This document shows, piece after piece, positions 49,551 to 59,549 of a stretch of 64,000 nt of DNA. Both the position numbers and the translations under genes were made by a program. The stretch is from Atopsyche davidsoni (lineage: Eukaryota > Arthropoda > Insecta > Trichoptera > Hydrobiosidae). Positions within the stretch are counted from its first letter, which is position 1; every line of letters begins with the position of its first letter. The stretch is taken from contig JAILWY010000011.1 of NCBI GenBank assembly GCA_022113835.1, positions 3,720,001 through 3,784,000 on the forward strand, in the 5' to 3' direction. Under the pieces are notes generated by a model. That model searched no databases. It was not told the DNA's origin and was given only the letters and a program-made list of their open reading frames with translations.

Positions 49551-50354
49551 CGAGGGCGGTCCAATAAGTACTTAGCCTACAAAAGAAAAACGAAAATTTT
49601 GGAAAAGTGGCGATTGATTTCTCAAAATAGTTTCCTTTAAGCTCGATACACTTGACCCAGCGATGCTCCAACTTCTTTAACCCATCTGAAAAATACGTTT
49701 TCTCGAGGTCTGCAAAGTAGGCCTCCGTGGCGGCGTTGACCTCCTTATTCGACTTAAATTTCTGCCCGGCGAGTGACTTTTTCAAGTTTGGAAACAAAAA
49801 AAAATCGCACGGGCCCAAATCTGGAGAATACGGTGGATGAGGGAGCAGTTCATAGTGCAGTTCGACCAATTTGGGCGTGGCGACGGCGGAGGTGTGAGCC
49901 GGTGCGTTGTCATGGTGGAAGAGCACTTTTTACTTCGCCAAATGGGGACGTTTTTTCTGCAATTCGGCGTCGAATCGGTCCAATAATTCGGCATAGTAGA
50001 GCCCTTTGTAGTTCCATAGTTTTGCCTTTCTCCAGATAGTCAATGTAGATCACACCTTGTGAATCCCAGAAAACGGTGGCCATCACCTTTCCGTCCGATA
50101 GGACAGTCTTCGCCTTCTTCGGAGAACGTTCGCCGGGTAAAGTCTACTGTTTCGACTGTTCCTTGGTCTCCGTTGTGTACCAGTGGATCCATGTTTCGTC
50201 GACGGTCACGAAACGACGCAGAAACTTCTTCGGATTGCGCTTAAGCACTGCTCCGAAGTGGTCTCACGGTTGCGCTTGTTGTCCTAAAGTAAATCTCTCT
50301 TGCGATACTAGCACCACCGGGCTGTGGGGCTAAGTACTTATCGGACCGCCCTCG
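49551..50354 (-). mobile_element. mariner element, internally deleted (copy 1)
   Basis: Inverted repeats begin CGAGGGCGGTCCAATAAGTA on the left, with one mismatch to the right end (CGAGGGCGGTCCGATAAGTA on the opposite strand). Both ends abut TA. The length of 804 bp, against about 1.3 kb for intact mariners, reflects loss of the region coding for the N-terminal half. Sits 120 bp from the fold-back element. Confidence 0.95.
49585..50300 (-). pseudogene. mariner transposase, broken and 5'-deleted
   Basis: Minus-strand fragments give VDETWIHWYTTETKEQSKQ (VDETWIH at 50183-50203, first catalytic Asp), then HHDNAPAHTSAVATPK (second Asp) and YSPDLGPCDFFLFPN (third Asp; the DD34D class), ending in LEHRWVKCIELKGNYFEK. 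Frameshifts and a stop separate these blocks. The N-terminal DNA-binding half is absent. Cannot make active transposase. Confidence 0.95.
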
Positions 50355-50559
50355 TAGCTTAAAGGCTGCACTAATCATACGTTTAACAGATGAGTTAAAG
50401 TGTACATTTTATACAGCGTGGGCTGTAAGTAGCGAGCCGCCATGCATCGGCCATTCCGCTTGTAGAGTGCCGTCCAGCCGGCTTGAATAGTTGATTCTTC
50501 CTTTGTGCTCGCGGCGCAGTCCCGGGCCATCACTAATTCACGCGCCGCTCCGGGCAGGA

Positions 50560-50950
50560 AGTCTGGACGCCTGTTCACTCGCAAAAGATCGCAACTCGTT
50601 GTCCGTGCGATTGAATTCCAAATATACAGGGTGATTCCGTACTTGTGACAGACCTTTTGACATGCCATTTCCATTGATCAAATGTAAAAAAAAAGTATGT
50701 ATTCATTCCGCGCCCTGGATCGGCGCTGTTCAAGTGGGATGCAAAATATCGCATCTAGTATCATGCGATTGAATTATAAATATACAGGCTGATTTCAAAC
50801 ACATTACTTTATGTGTTTTATTACACATTACTCCCCACACAGACGCTCTTTGGGTATGAAATATGGACGCATTTTATCTTGCATGAGATCACAACTTATT
50901 GCTCGAGGATTTGAATTTTAAATATACAGGATGATTCCGAACATGATTTG
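50560..50950. repeat. Degenerate tandem repeats, ~145-155-bp unit
   Basis: The block AATATACAGGGTGATTCCG and its upstream sequence (GATCGCAACT..., GATTTGAATT) recur with decay at about 50612, 50765 and 50909. Copies diverge strongly. Confidence 0.6.
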
Positions 50951-51109
50951 TATTTTTTTAAAACTAATAAGGCGTCTGAGCCACGCACAGTCATGTCTTT
51001 TTCTGTATCTTAACTGCACTGTTTAGCATAGTACTTCCCGATGGTTGTTTAGACTATACACACGCGCTAGGGTTGCCTCGAATTAAACGGGCTTGGGGAA
51101 TATACTGAT

Positions 51110-51320
51110 TTATTATTATAGGTAAGGTTAGGGTAACGTTGAAGGATCGTGTGTTGCTAGGTCAGGAGTGAGAGTCAAGCAGTGCACTGACCTCGGGGCT
51201 GGCCAGGCTCACCGGCAGAAGGGGTGAAAGCTCGTTTGGCCTCCCAGAAGGCTAGCCAATTACTCGGCCGCCCCAATTAGTGCTCCGTCCGGCTTGCGCG
51301 GGTAGTAAAATACTAAGGGT
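51110..51320. other. GC-richer patch
   Basis: Contains GACCTCGGGGCTGGCCAGG and surrounding GC-rich sequence with no ORF motif. Unassigned. Confidence 0.3.
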
Positions 51321-51429
51321 TGTGCGGGATATTTTTACATTGATTGCATTGATACAGACTGAGCTATCGATTTATATAATATTATTATCACACCTCGGAA
51401 AAAAGTTTATTATTTTTTATATTATGGAT

Positions 51430-51687
51430 TTTTGTGAAGACCGTCTCACAGTAAGTACGATTTTGCCTATACAGGTTTTATTGATTGATAATGATTAAGT
51501 ACATTTTTTCAAATATTGAAAAATGACTGACTGACTGAGTGACTCGTTAGTATAATTAGGAATGCACCGGCCATGTACGCTTGCAGATGTGGGTTCAAAT
51601 CCCACACAAGTCACGATGATATTTTTCTGAGAGTTTATTTTATCGTTTTTGAATATTTCAAAAAATATACTAAACCCTTATTAATAT
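51430..51687 (+). repeat. Family A copy A7 with intact B-box
   Basis: Starts at TTTTGTGAAGACCGTCTCAC and passes to the tRNA-like module (about 51537-51612) with acceptor-like TGACTCG/CAAGTCA and B-box GGGTTCAAATCCC. It then ends in the inverted arm (TTTTTGAATATTTCAAAAAA and onward). The boundaries lie in AT-rich sequence and no clear TSD can be read. Confidence 0.8.
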
Positions 51688-51762
51688 ATATATTTTTTTA
51701 TTATATAGTACAGTTTTCAGCGTTTAATGTACTTTCACCATTTTGAAAATCTCAACTGAATA

Positions 51763-52154
51763 CAGTAAAACCCCACTTTGCGCGAGAGATACGTTCCGGA
51801 AAAAATCGCGTTAAGTGAAATTCGCGTACATCGGGGTTTACGATTTAAAAAAATACGAATCATTTGAATCAATCACTTTAATTCTAAGAACACTTTATGC
51901 AGTATTACGTGTTATTTTTACTGAAAAATATATCTATTGTCTTTTGGGTAGCGTTTCTTTTACGTTCTTGTAAAATACGTTCATAACACCCAACGCTGTT
52001 TTTAATTGTTAAGAGAAGTCAATGACTACATTATGTCACATACACATTCTTAAATAAGAAATTCGCGTAATGAGAGGCATTTTAACGCGAAATTTGAAAT
52101 TCGCGTTATAGTGAAACCGCGAATAACGGCGTCGCGTAAAGCGGGGTATTACTG
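51763..52154. mobile_element. pogo/Tigger-like MITE
   Basis: Inverted ends: left CAGTAAAACCCCACTTTGCG, right CGCGTAAAGCGGGGTATTACTG with small differences. Both sides carry TA. At 392 bp, with sub-terminal words AAATTCGCGT and AAATTCGCGTTA, it resembles pogo-family termini rather than mariner. Non-coding. Confidence 0.8.
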
Positions 52155-52972
52155 TAAATGTATAATAATTTTATTATATATTGACAAAATATGTATTATA
52201 TATCTGATTTCGTATATTTTGAGAATAAGTATTATAAAGAAAACATAAATTATTATTTTGTTACGAATTTGGATAAGTAATGATTCCACCGGTAACAAAA
52301 ATTGATAAGAAATAAAAAAAGTATTTATTTACTCATACATCAAAAATATGTCAAACTGGAACATTACATCAGATTGCTTAGAAAAGCGCAAAACTACTCC
52401 GCATGTATTTATTATTGTTTGTTATAAAGTTCAATAAATTTTTTAAAACTTTTCAAATGTTTACCTGCAAAAGACTGAAAAAAATCCATTGCTCCTTAAA
52501 CGTTTACAAAACGTCGTACAACGAAATCCTCCTTGCAACGATAAATATGAAATACAGGAAAGAGGTCTCTGAACCCCTTTTGTGCCCGGCTTCCCCCCTG
52601 TTGGTGTTTTTTCGCTCAGCTCGGGAACTTTTTCCCCACTTTCGCGTTCCCATCATTGTCCCCAGTGAAGTTATGGGAGGAAGGAAGGGAGAAATGATTT
52701 CGCTTTGAACTTTTCTGTTGTGTTTTGATTGAAATTGGTATAAGATGAATCGGACGACCTCGCCCACCGAAGTTCGGCCGAGTTGAGTCATAAAGTAGAC
52801 TCGCAAGTACTCTCTACGTTTACAACGATTTATTGATTTAACGGCTGTAACGGTTGATACTAAATTTTAAATGAAAGATGAAATGTAAAATGCTGGCGAC
52901 AGCTGGAAGTCAGGTTCTAGATAAAATATCATCTCGATTGTGTGATTGTGTATTTATAAATTAAAAAAAAAT
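52155..52972. other. Non-coding spacer
   Basis: Overlapping open frames of 101 (plus) and 100 (minus) codons at 52403-52806 have no motifs and look like chance in a GC-richer patch (52560-52790). Confidence 0.35.
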
Positions 52973-53680
52973 GAAGATACACTTAACCCAGCGATGCTCC
53001 AACCTCTTCAACCCATATGGAAAATACGTTTTTTCGAGGTCTGCAAAGTAGGCCTCCGTGGCGGCGATGAACTCCTCATTCGACTTAAATTTCTGCCCGG
53101 CGAGTGACTTTTTCATGTTTGGAAACAAAAAAAAAATCGCACGGGCCCAAATCTGGAGAATACGGTGGATGAGGGAGCAGTTCGAAGTGCGATTCGACCA
53201 ATTTGGCCGTGGCGACGGCGGAGGTGTGAGCCGGTGCGTTGTCACGGTGGAAGAGCACTTTTTTCTTCGCCAAATGGAGCCGTTTTTACTGCAATTCGGC
53301 ATCGAATCTGCCCAATAATTCGGCATAGTAGAGCCCTGTGACCGTTTTGCCCTTCTCCAGGTAGTCAATGTAGATCACACCTTGTGAATCCTAGAAAACG
53401 GTGGCCATCACCATTCCGACCGATAGGACAGTCTTCGCCTTCTTCGGAGCACGTTCGCTGGATGAAGTTCACTGTTTCGACTGTTCCTTGGTCTCTGGTG
53501 TGTACCAGTGAATCCATGTTTCGTCGACGGTCACGAAACGACGCAGAAACTCCTTCGGATTGCGCTTAAACACTGCTCCGAAGTGGATCTCACGGTTGCA
53601 CTTGTTGTCCTATAGTAAATCTCTCTTGCGATACTAGCACCATCGGGCGGTGAGGTTATGCACTTATCAGACCGCCCTCG
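52973..53680 (-). mobile_element. mariner element, deleted and end-truncated (copy 2)
   Basis: Homologous to copy 1 from about its position 49646 onward. It has only the right inverted repeat (ending ACCGCCCTCG at 53680, next to TA) and lacks roughly 95 bp of the other end. It carries the same internal deletion junction as copy 1, so both descend from one deleted element. Confidence 0.92.
52980..53600 (-). pseudogene. mariner transposase fragment
   Basis: Minus-strand frames give FHRDNAPAHTSAVATAK, then YSPDLGPCDFFFVSK, then FADLEKTYFPYGLKRLEHRW; upstream the VDETWIH block is recognisable on the minus strand near 53506-53530. Multiple frameshifts; the N-terminal half and C-terminal end are missing. 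Confidence 0.9.
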
Positions 53681-55087
53681 TATATAAATAAAAATATTTT
53701 TTATGTGAGATTACATATTATCGTTTGTATTTAATTTAAAATTAAACATCACAAAATCAAAAAATTATTTCCACATTCTTACAAAGAATAAATACGAAGT
53801 GTTTTTATTTCATCTGGCAATATCCGAACGTATCGTATAACTTTAAGGGTTGAAGCTACCCCTAAGCTGTGTTCTTATAACTCCAGTGCAAAGCTCATTA
53901 TACGAGTTTGATTTTTCGTCCTTCTTTTGCTTCTCGCCTTCCACGAAGTCTGGTCTGCTCCCGGTCCCCAGAGTTTCATCCGCCAGGCAGTGCGGGGATA
54001 AAGGAAGACTTCTCGTACTGTGAATATTCTGTTGGATATTTGCTTTTTGATAGAGAAGTTTAAATGAAATGAAAATGAACTACTGAATTAAGTTTGATAA
54101 TGTGAAATTTATGTTGAACGCGTTGTAGATTTGTTGTAAAATGAATTTAACAACCATATGCATTTAATATAAGTGCCATGTAAGTACATGAGTTTGAAAA
54201 GTTTTGAAGCTCCGTGGGTTATATTTTCGTTTATTGTAGGTAGTTTTTATCCGTATAGTTATAAATTTACATGTAAATTGAGTCAAATAATGTGAAATTT
54301 ACACAAATGCGACCGTATAAAATAAATGAAACCACTATACTCTTTTAAAACGAGGGTCATGACTGATTTTAAATGTAGGGTTATTTGAATTTGAAAAGGC
54401 TTTGAGGTTGTTGCTACCTGAATTTATAATTTTATATCAGTTTATTGTTTATATACTGTGAATATATTTTACTGTACAGTGCTGGAGGCATAGATTTTAT
54501 TAAAAAAAAATATATATATATTTGTAGTATAAAACTAAAATAAAAAAAAAGCGCTTTTTTTTTTTCATCAAATTAATCTTTTCATAATCGTTCATTGCGT
54601 ATCTTATGTCAATACAATACAATTGAATTTAAATTTATCAAATACCCCATTACATCACCGCGGCGGACTTGTTCAGGGACGGATGAGTTGCGAAGTTTTA
54701 ATTCGCCCCCCGGCCCCCGGGGCAGGCCAGGATCGTGCCCCCCCTCTCGGTGTGTGTGGCCCCGACCTGTGCCGGGGAAAGTTTGAATTTGTGGAGCTTT
54801 ACAAGTCGATATACACTGCCTGTCTGCCAGGTTAATTTTCATCGTTATCGTCGTTATAAATTTGCGGAGGTATTTATTTTGTAGTACTTTGCCATATGAC
54901 TACAAAACGATTTGTTTAAGGTTCACATACGAAACTGTAACTAGGCAAATTAAAATTGTGAATCTCACGTGTATTTTTTTATCGATGCTAGTCACATGTG
55001 CAAATGATCCATAAATTATAAAAAAATATAAATTGCTGTAACGGTATTTTTCAATTTTTTTTTTCTAAATTTTGGGCTTGAATTATA
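53681..55087. other. Non-coding stretch, GC-rich island at 54655-54790
   Basis: The island contains CCCCCCGGCCCCCGGGGCAG and has overlapping open frames on both strands without domains. The rest is AT-rich. Confidence 0.4.
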
Positions 55088-55095
55088 GTCTAAGC

Positions 55096-55713
55096 CAGGT
55101 GTCGGCAAAGTGCGGCTCCGGAGCCGCATGCGGCTCTTTGACCCCTTAAGTGCGGCTCTGGCACAAATATGCCCGAGTATTGTTTTTAAATTAACATCAT
55201 ACAAACCGGACTTATTTAAACTTTCACTTTATTAAAGGTAAATGCTAGGAAATCGTTCGCATTGAATGTTTATCGGTCATTATCATGATTTAAATTTATA
55301 GATAATTTTTTTTATTAAGAACGATTTCATCGATTATTGTATTTTCCTTTTTATGTGCGACTTGTAGAAAATATATTCTGATTTTTTGATCTTAAGTACT
55401 TGCATATAATTAATAACAATTTTATTTGTTCGTACATATGTGTTTTACAAAACTTAAGACTTAAGTTTTTATAGTACACTTTCTATTTTTTATCTTTTCA
55501 AAATTGTATTATATTAACTTGAAAGCCCTAAGGGCGTTTGTTTGATAATAAATAAATAAATCATGCTTTATTCGGTATGCCCGCAATTTAATAAAGTGTT
55601 ATATCATTAAATTACGGGTTTAATCAAATCAATAAACAGAGTTGGCTCCCAATTTTTTTTTACGTTGTAATGTACACATTTGGCTCGTTGGTTAATAAGT
55701 TTGCCGACCCCTG
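55096..55713. mobile_element. Non-autonomous hAT element, perfect 8-bp TSD
   Basis: Inverted ends CAGGTGTCGGCAAA and TTTGCCGACCCCTG. Flanks GTCTAAGC at 55088-55095 and 55714-55721 are identical 8-bp target duplications. The left sub-terminal region has repeated GTGCGGCTC(C/T/TG) and GCGGCTC words. Length 618 bp; no coding capacity. Differs from the hAT at 34269, so a second family. Confidence 0.93.
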
Positions 55714-55721
55714 GTCTAAGC

Positions 55722-56751
55722 ACATATACATATCATATATAAATAAACACATTCTTTAAAGCTTGAGCGTCGGTGCTGTGTACGGTTATCAAAGAGAAAA
55801 CTTTATGTAAATTGCGAGAATTTCGTACTGAGAAACAAACCTACAAGCCTTATGCAAATCATTTACATAAAAGGACAGATTCTAAAATAAAAACAGATTA
55901 TCTCGCAACTCTTGCGGGAGTTTCGACTTCCATTAGCTAATAGCTCCATCTCCCTCGACCCTACACGGAGGTTCGTCAGCTCTCTCTCTCTAATTTCATT
56001 GGTACTTTTTAGTGTGAAACTAAATTAAGTTACTCCGGAAAAAGTGAATTTTAAGATTTTTTTGTACATTTTAAAATGTGTACTGTTTTAAAGCACGGCA
56101 ATTAAAACTGCAACTGTGATTGCTTGAATATGGTGCACTATAATTTGTGCAACAAGTTTTTTTACAAAAATGTCTAAATTATTTATATGCTCTGTCTTTT
56201 AAATACCATGACTTCTAATGGCATTCCTTTCAATTAATAAAATATAATATAATAACGTCATGTAAGCAATATGACAATTTAATATATCTATTCTTTTAAA
56301 TAAATTATTTTTAATATAATAAATACATTTTCCCCATGCAGAATAGCCTATTTCATGAACGAACGCAAAAGATTTACAATAACCTTTTATTATCCCATTT
56401 GTTGCATATAAATAGACTCCCAACCACCAGAAATCAAATACTAGTCGTAGGCCGATCCATTAAAAAAATAAATGAAAAATGGTTTCGTTTAAACAAATAT
56501 AGAAAATAAATTTACGATGCCCAAATGTTTATTTATCGGTCAGCCATAAATTGGAATCTGAAATCAATATTTATGAAAGCAGTATTTATGAAACTAGGGG
56601 TTGAAGTTTTTTCAGCACTATGATGCGTTAATCCCGGACGCCCTGCTTTACGACCCTTTCAGGCGCCCGGCATATCGGGCCCTGTATTAATTGATACAGG
56701 GCGAGCGTCGATAATTCAAAGAGGTCTACGTGTGTATAATAGGTACATATC
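55722..56751. other. Non-coding spacer
   Basis: AT-rich with GC-richer patches at 55900-56000 and 56625-56710. No gene recognised. Confidence 0.4.
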
Positions 56752-57110
56752 CAGCGAACTTCAAATTTTCACTAAAATATAAAAAAAAATAGGACTACAA
56801 ATACCTATATGTATTTTTTTTAATTTTTCAAATTTTTTTTCATAATTTTGACATCTTCATATGCTGGCATTTTCAAGCAGATTTTCAGGTAACTTCAATT
56901 TTCACTACGTACTAAAAAAATAGGACTACAAATACCTAAAGGTGTTATTATTTATTTTCCAAAATTTTTCACTAGTTTTGCCATTTTTCTATGCTGGCAT
57001 TTTTAAGCAGATTTTCAGCGAACTTCAATTTTCACTACGATACTAAAAAAATAGGACCTTAAGGTATTTTTTTAAATTTTTCAAATTTTTTTTTCACACA
57101 GAGTTTAAGT
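56752..57110. repeat. Tandem repeats, ~130-bp unit, about 2.7 copies
   Basis: Units begin CAGCGAACTTCAAATTTTCA at 56752, CAGGTAACTTCAATTTTCAC at 56886 and CAGCGAACTTCAATTTTCAC at 57016. They include AAATAGGACTACAAATACCT and TATGCTGGCATTTT-AAGCAG words. Confidence 0.9.
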
Positions 57111-57172
57111 TTTTCAAGGAGAAAGTTTACATGGAAACAAAATTCATACCAGTGGCTGGAAGCCTGGAGTAT

Positions 57173-57872
57173 TAACCCTTTGCACTCGAGAAGTGCGTCT
57201 CGGTACCACTCTGGTGCGGAAATTCGATGTGCGGTGATAACTACTTATGGTGATATCTTGTTTATGTATATGTGATCTTGTTGTTTAAAGTTCGTTCCTA
57301 AATACTGCCTATATAATTTTACAAATATGATGTTATCTCCCTTTCAAACTACGTAAGAATTTCTTATTAATGATTGCACCGTGGACTGCGGTTTCAGTTC
57401 GATCTTGACAGTCGTGGCAAAAGGACTAGATGTGTACCTAATTAACCCATATATTTTTTTGCTTGTACTTTTTATCGTAATCATTCATTTGAAGGTCCTT
57501 ATTTGTTTTGATTTATATTGCACTGATTAATCCCATTCACTTACCGCACCATTATTTTGTTTGCTTTATATATGTACGAGTATAATAAACCCGGCAAAAT
57601 ACATCAAACGACATACTATTGTGATACTTATCCCGATACATGCATCTCGGCAATTGTTAAATGAAAAGCAAAATTACAAAGACGTATGTTTACGAAATTA
57701 TCTTCGCAAATATGTAAATATACATTAAATATTAAAATATAAAAGTTTCATGGGTTAATTTGCGTGTGTGATCACTTTAAGTTAGAGGTAAAAAATACAC
57801 AAAAAGCGCTACGAAACGCTTCGAGTTGCTGATTAGTCCGCGCGGAAACTGTCTCGAGTGCAAAAAGGTTAA
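57173..57872. mobile_element. TTAA element, piggyBac-like, 700 bp
   Basis: The left end TTAACCCTTTGCACTCGAG and right end CTCGAGTGCAAAAAGGTTAA are inverted. TTAA at both ends followed by CC fits the piggyBac target and terminal consensus. No transposase. Right sub-terminal GC-rich words (GTCCGCGCGGAAACTG) have partial mirror words on the left. Confidence 0.85.
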
Positions 57873-58019
57873 GACTGAATCATAATAAACACATGTTCAA
57901 TGAATTGAGGTATGAGAAGATGAATATTAAATTAATAAGAAAATTTGATTTTGTATTGTTTTTCAACATGGCGTTTTCACTCAAATGGCGGTAGTGAATT
58001 TCTCAGCTAGGAGAGTTCG

Positions 58020-58260
58020 GATTCGGTTCGTGCTTCGTGTTTAATTTCACTAAATTTCACGGGATTCCCCGGCCTCGCATATCGAGGAGCTGACGGTCCA
58101 GTGCGCTCGTTCACGAGGGTTCTGGATTAATTCGTCACTCCCGTGCGAGCCACGACTCGGGGACTCCGGGACCCTCGCCGCACACAATTTGGCGCCCCGC
58201 CCGGCTGGGCACTTTGCGCTCCGATCCGGCCCTCAATTAGGCCTGCCGACCAGGGGGTGC
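58020..58260. other. GC-rich island
   Basis: One of the strongest GC islands in the window, with CCCCGGCCTCGC, CCGGGACCCTCGCCGC and GGCGCCCCGCCCGGC. No ORF motif. May be conserved non-coding DNA or a promoter; no neighbouring gene supports either. Confidence 0.3.
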
Positions 58261-58344
58261 ATTAACTAGACCGTATATATATATTTTTTATACTTTTAGT
58301 TAAAACATATAAAAAAAGTATTAAATATACACATAATATTCTAC

Positions 58345-58445
58345 TTTATCAAGTCGATTTCCTCAGAGGAGATTGGTGACCATTTCACTGAGCATATACA
58401 CATGCTGAGCTAGTGTTCATGGTTATTAAAGAGGAAAATAGTGAA
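58345..58445 (-). repeat. Dispersed repeat F fragment
   Basis: Read on the minus strand, it aligns to the left arm of the fold-back element (CACTATTTTCCTCTTTAATA, AGCTCAGCATG, ATATGCTCAGTGAAATGGTC, CTCCTCTGAGGA). A short 5' piece of family A (GATTAAGCACATTTTTTCAC) follows at about 58449. Confidence 0.75.
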
Positions 58446-58867
58446 TGTGATTAAGCACATTTTTTCACACATTGAAAATTATTAAAGAAAATTCTTTAAG
58501 ATTATCCTATTATTTTAAGTTGTTTTATAAAAATATTTTGTCGTGATTCCGAATAAATTATCCACTTTGTAAATTGTGTTGAATATTTTGGCAAATTGTT
58601 TGAAAAATGTATGGAAACGTCAAATTATAAATAATAAAACTCTTAGAGCTCAACTGCTTGCTTGTTTTTATATATAGCCACGAGTTCAAAACCGAATGAA
58701 GAAAAGTTATTTTGTTTTATTATATTTTAATTGTTTCCCTATGAAAAACTACATGATAATAAATAAATCCTTTTAGTTGTGACATCTTTTAGTCACATTT
58801 CATACAAAAAAATCACTTTAAAACATATTGCATTATTTTGCAGTAATGTGTGATTTTTTTATGGTAA

Positions 58868-59549
58868 ATTATCAGATTAAGCACATTTTTTCACACATTG
58901 AAAATGATTAAAGAAAATTCTCAGAAAATATCATCGTGACTTGTGTGGGATTCGTACCCACATCATCAAGCTTTCATGGCCGGTGCATTATCCAACTATG
59001 CTAACGAGCCACTGCAATTTAGTGAGAATTTTTAATAATCATATTCTACATATGAACCAATGTGCCCGGGCTAATCAATATTTAATGATTTGCAAACACT
59101 GGACTTAAAGTAACAAGTGAAGCATTTTTATATCTAAATCTGGTTATTATTATTTTTAAAATCTATTGATGTTAAGTTGGATTGATGTCAATCAGAGTAG
59201 TAAATAATAATAACCAGATTTGGATATAAAAATGCTTCACTTGTTACTTTAAGTCCAGTGTTTGCAAATCATTAAATATTGATTAGCCCGGGCACATTGG
59301 TTCATATGTAGAATATGATTATTAAAAATTCTCACTAAATTGCAGTGGCTCGTTAGCATAGTTGGATAATGCACCGGCCATGAAAGCTCGGGGATGTGGG
59401 TTCGAATCCCACACAAGTCACGATGATATTTTCTGAGAATTTTCTTTAATCATTTTCAATGTGTGAAAAAATGTGCTAAATCACATTAACATACTAATAC
59501 CTGCATGGGTAAATAAAAACGCATTCTGATTGACATCAATCCAACTTAA
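58868..59549 (+). repeat. Family A copy A9: large palindrome with two tRNA-like modules
   Basis: Arms 58876-59154 and 59203-59480 are inverted copies with only about five mismatches in 279 positions, around a ~48-bp spacer. Each arm has a tRNA-like module, head to head. The right one (59346-59420) has an intact B-box GGGTTCGAATCCC and acceptor-like TGGCTCG/CAAGTCA; the left one has B-box changes. Spacer word TTAAGTTGGATTGATGTCAA (59172) is inverted at 59530-59549 (TTGACATCAATCCAACTTAA), so the right unit is also bounded by 25-bp inverted repeats. Confidence 0.85.
59346..59420 (+). pseudogene. tRNA-like module with intact A- and B-box
   Basis: Best preserved module in the window. Acceptor TGGCTCG/CAAGTCA (6 of 7 pairs incl. 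G-T), A-box-like TAGCATAGTTGG, T-arm GTGGG-TTCGAAT-CCCAC perfect. The anticodon arm is degenerate (CCGG/TCGG with a large loop), so it should not charge. Possible Pol III internal promoter. Confidence 0.7.

Noticed and set aside
49773..50333. Plus-strand frames across mariner copy 1
   Set aside because: Antisense shadows of the minus-strand transposase.
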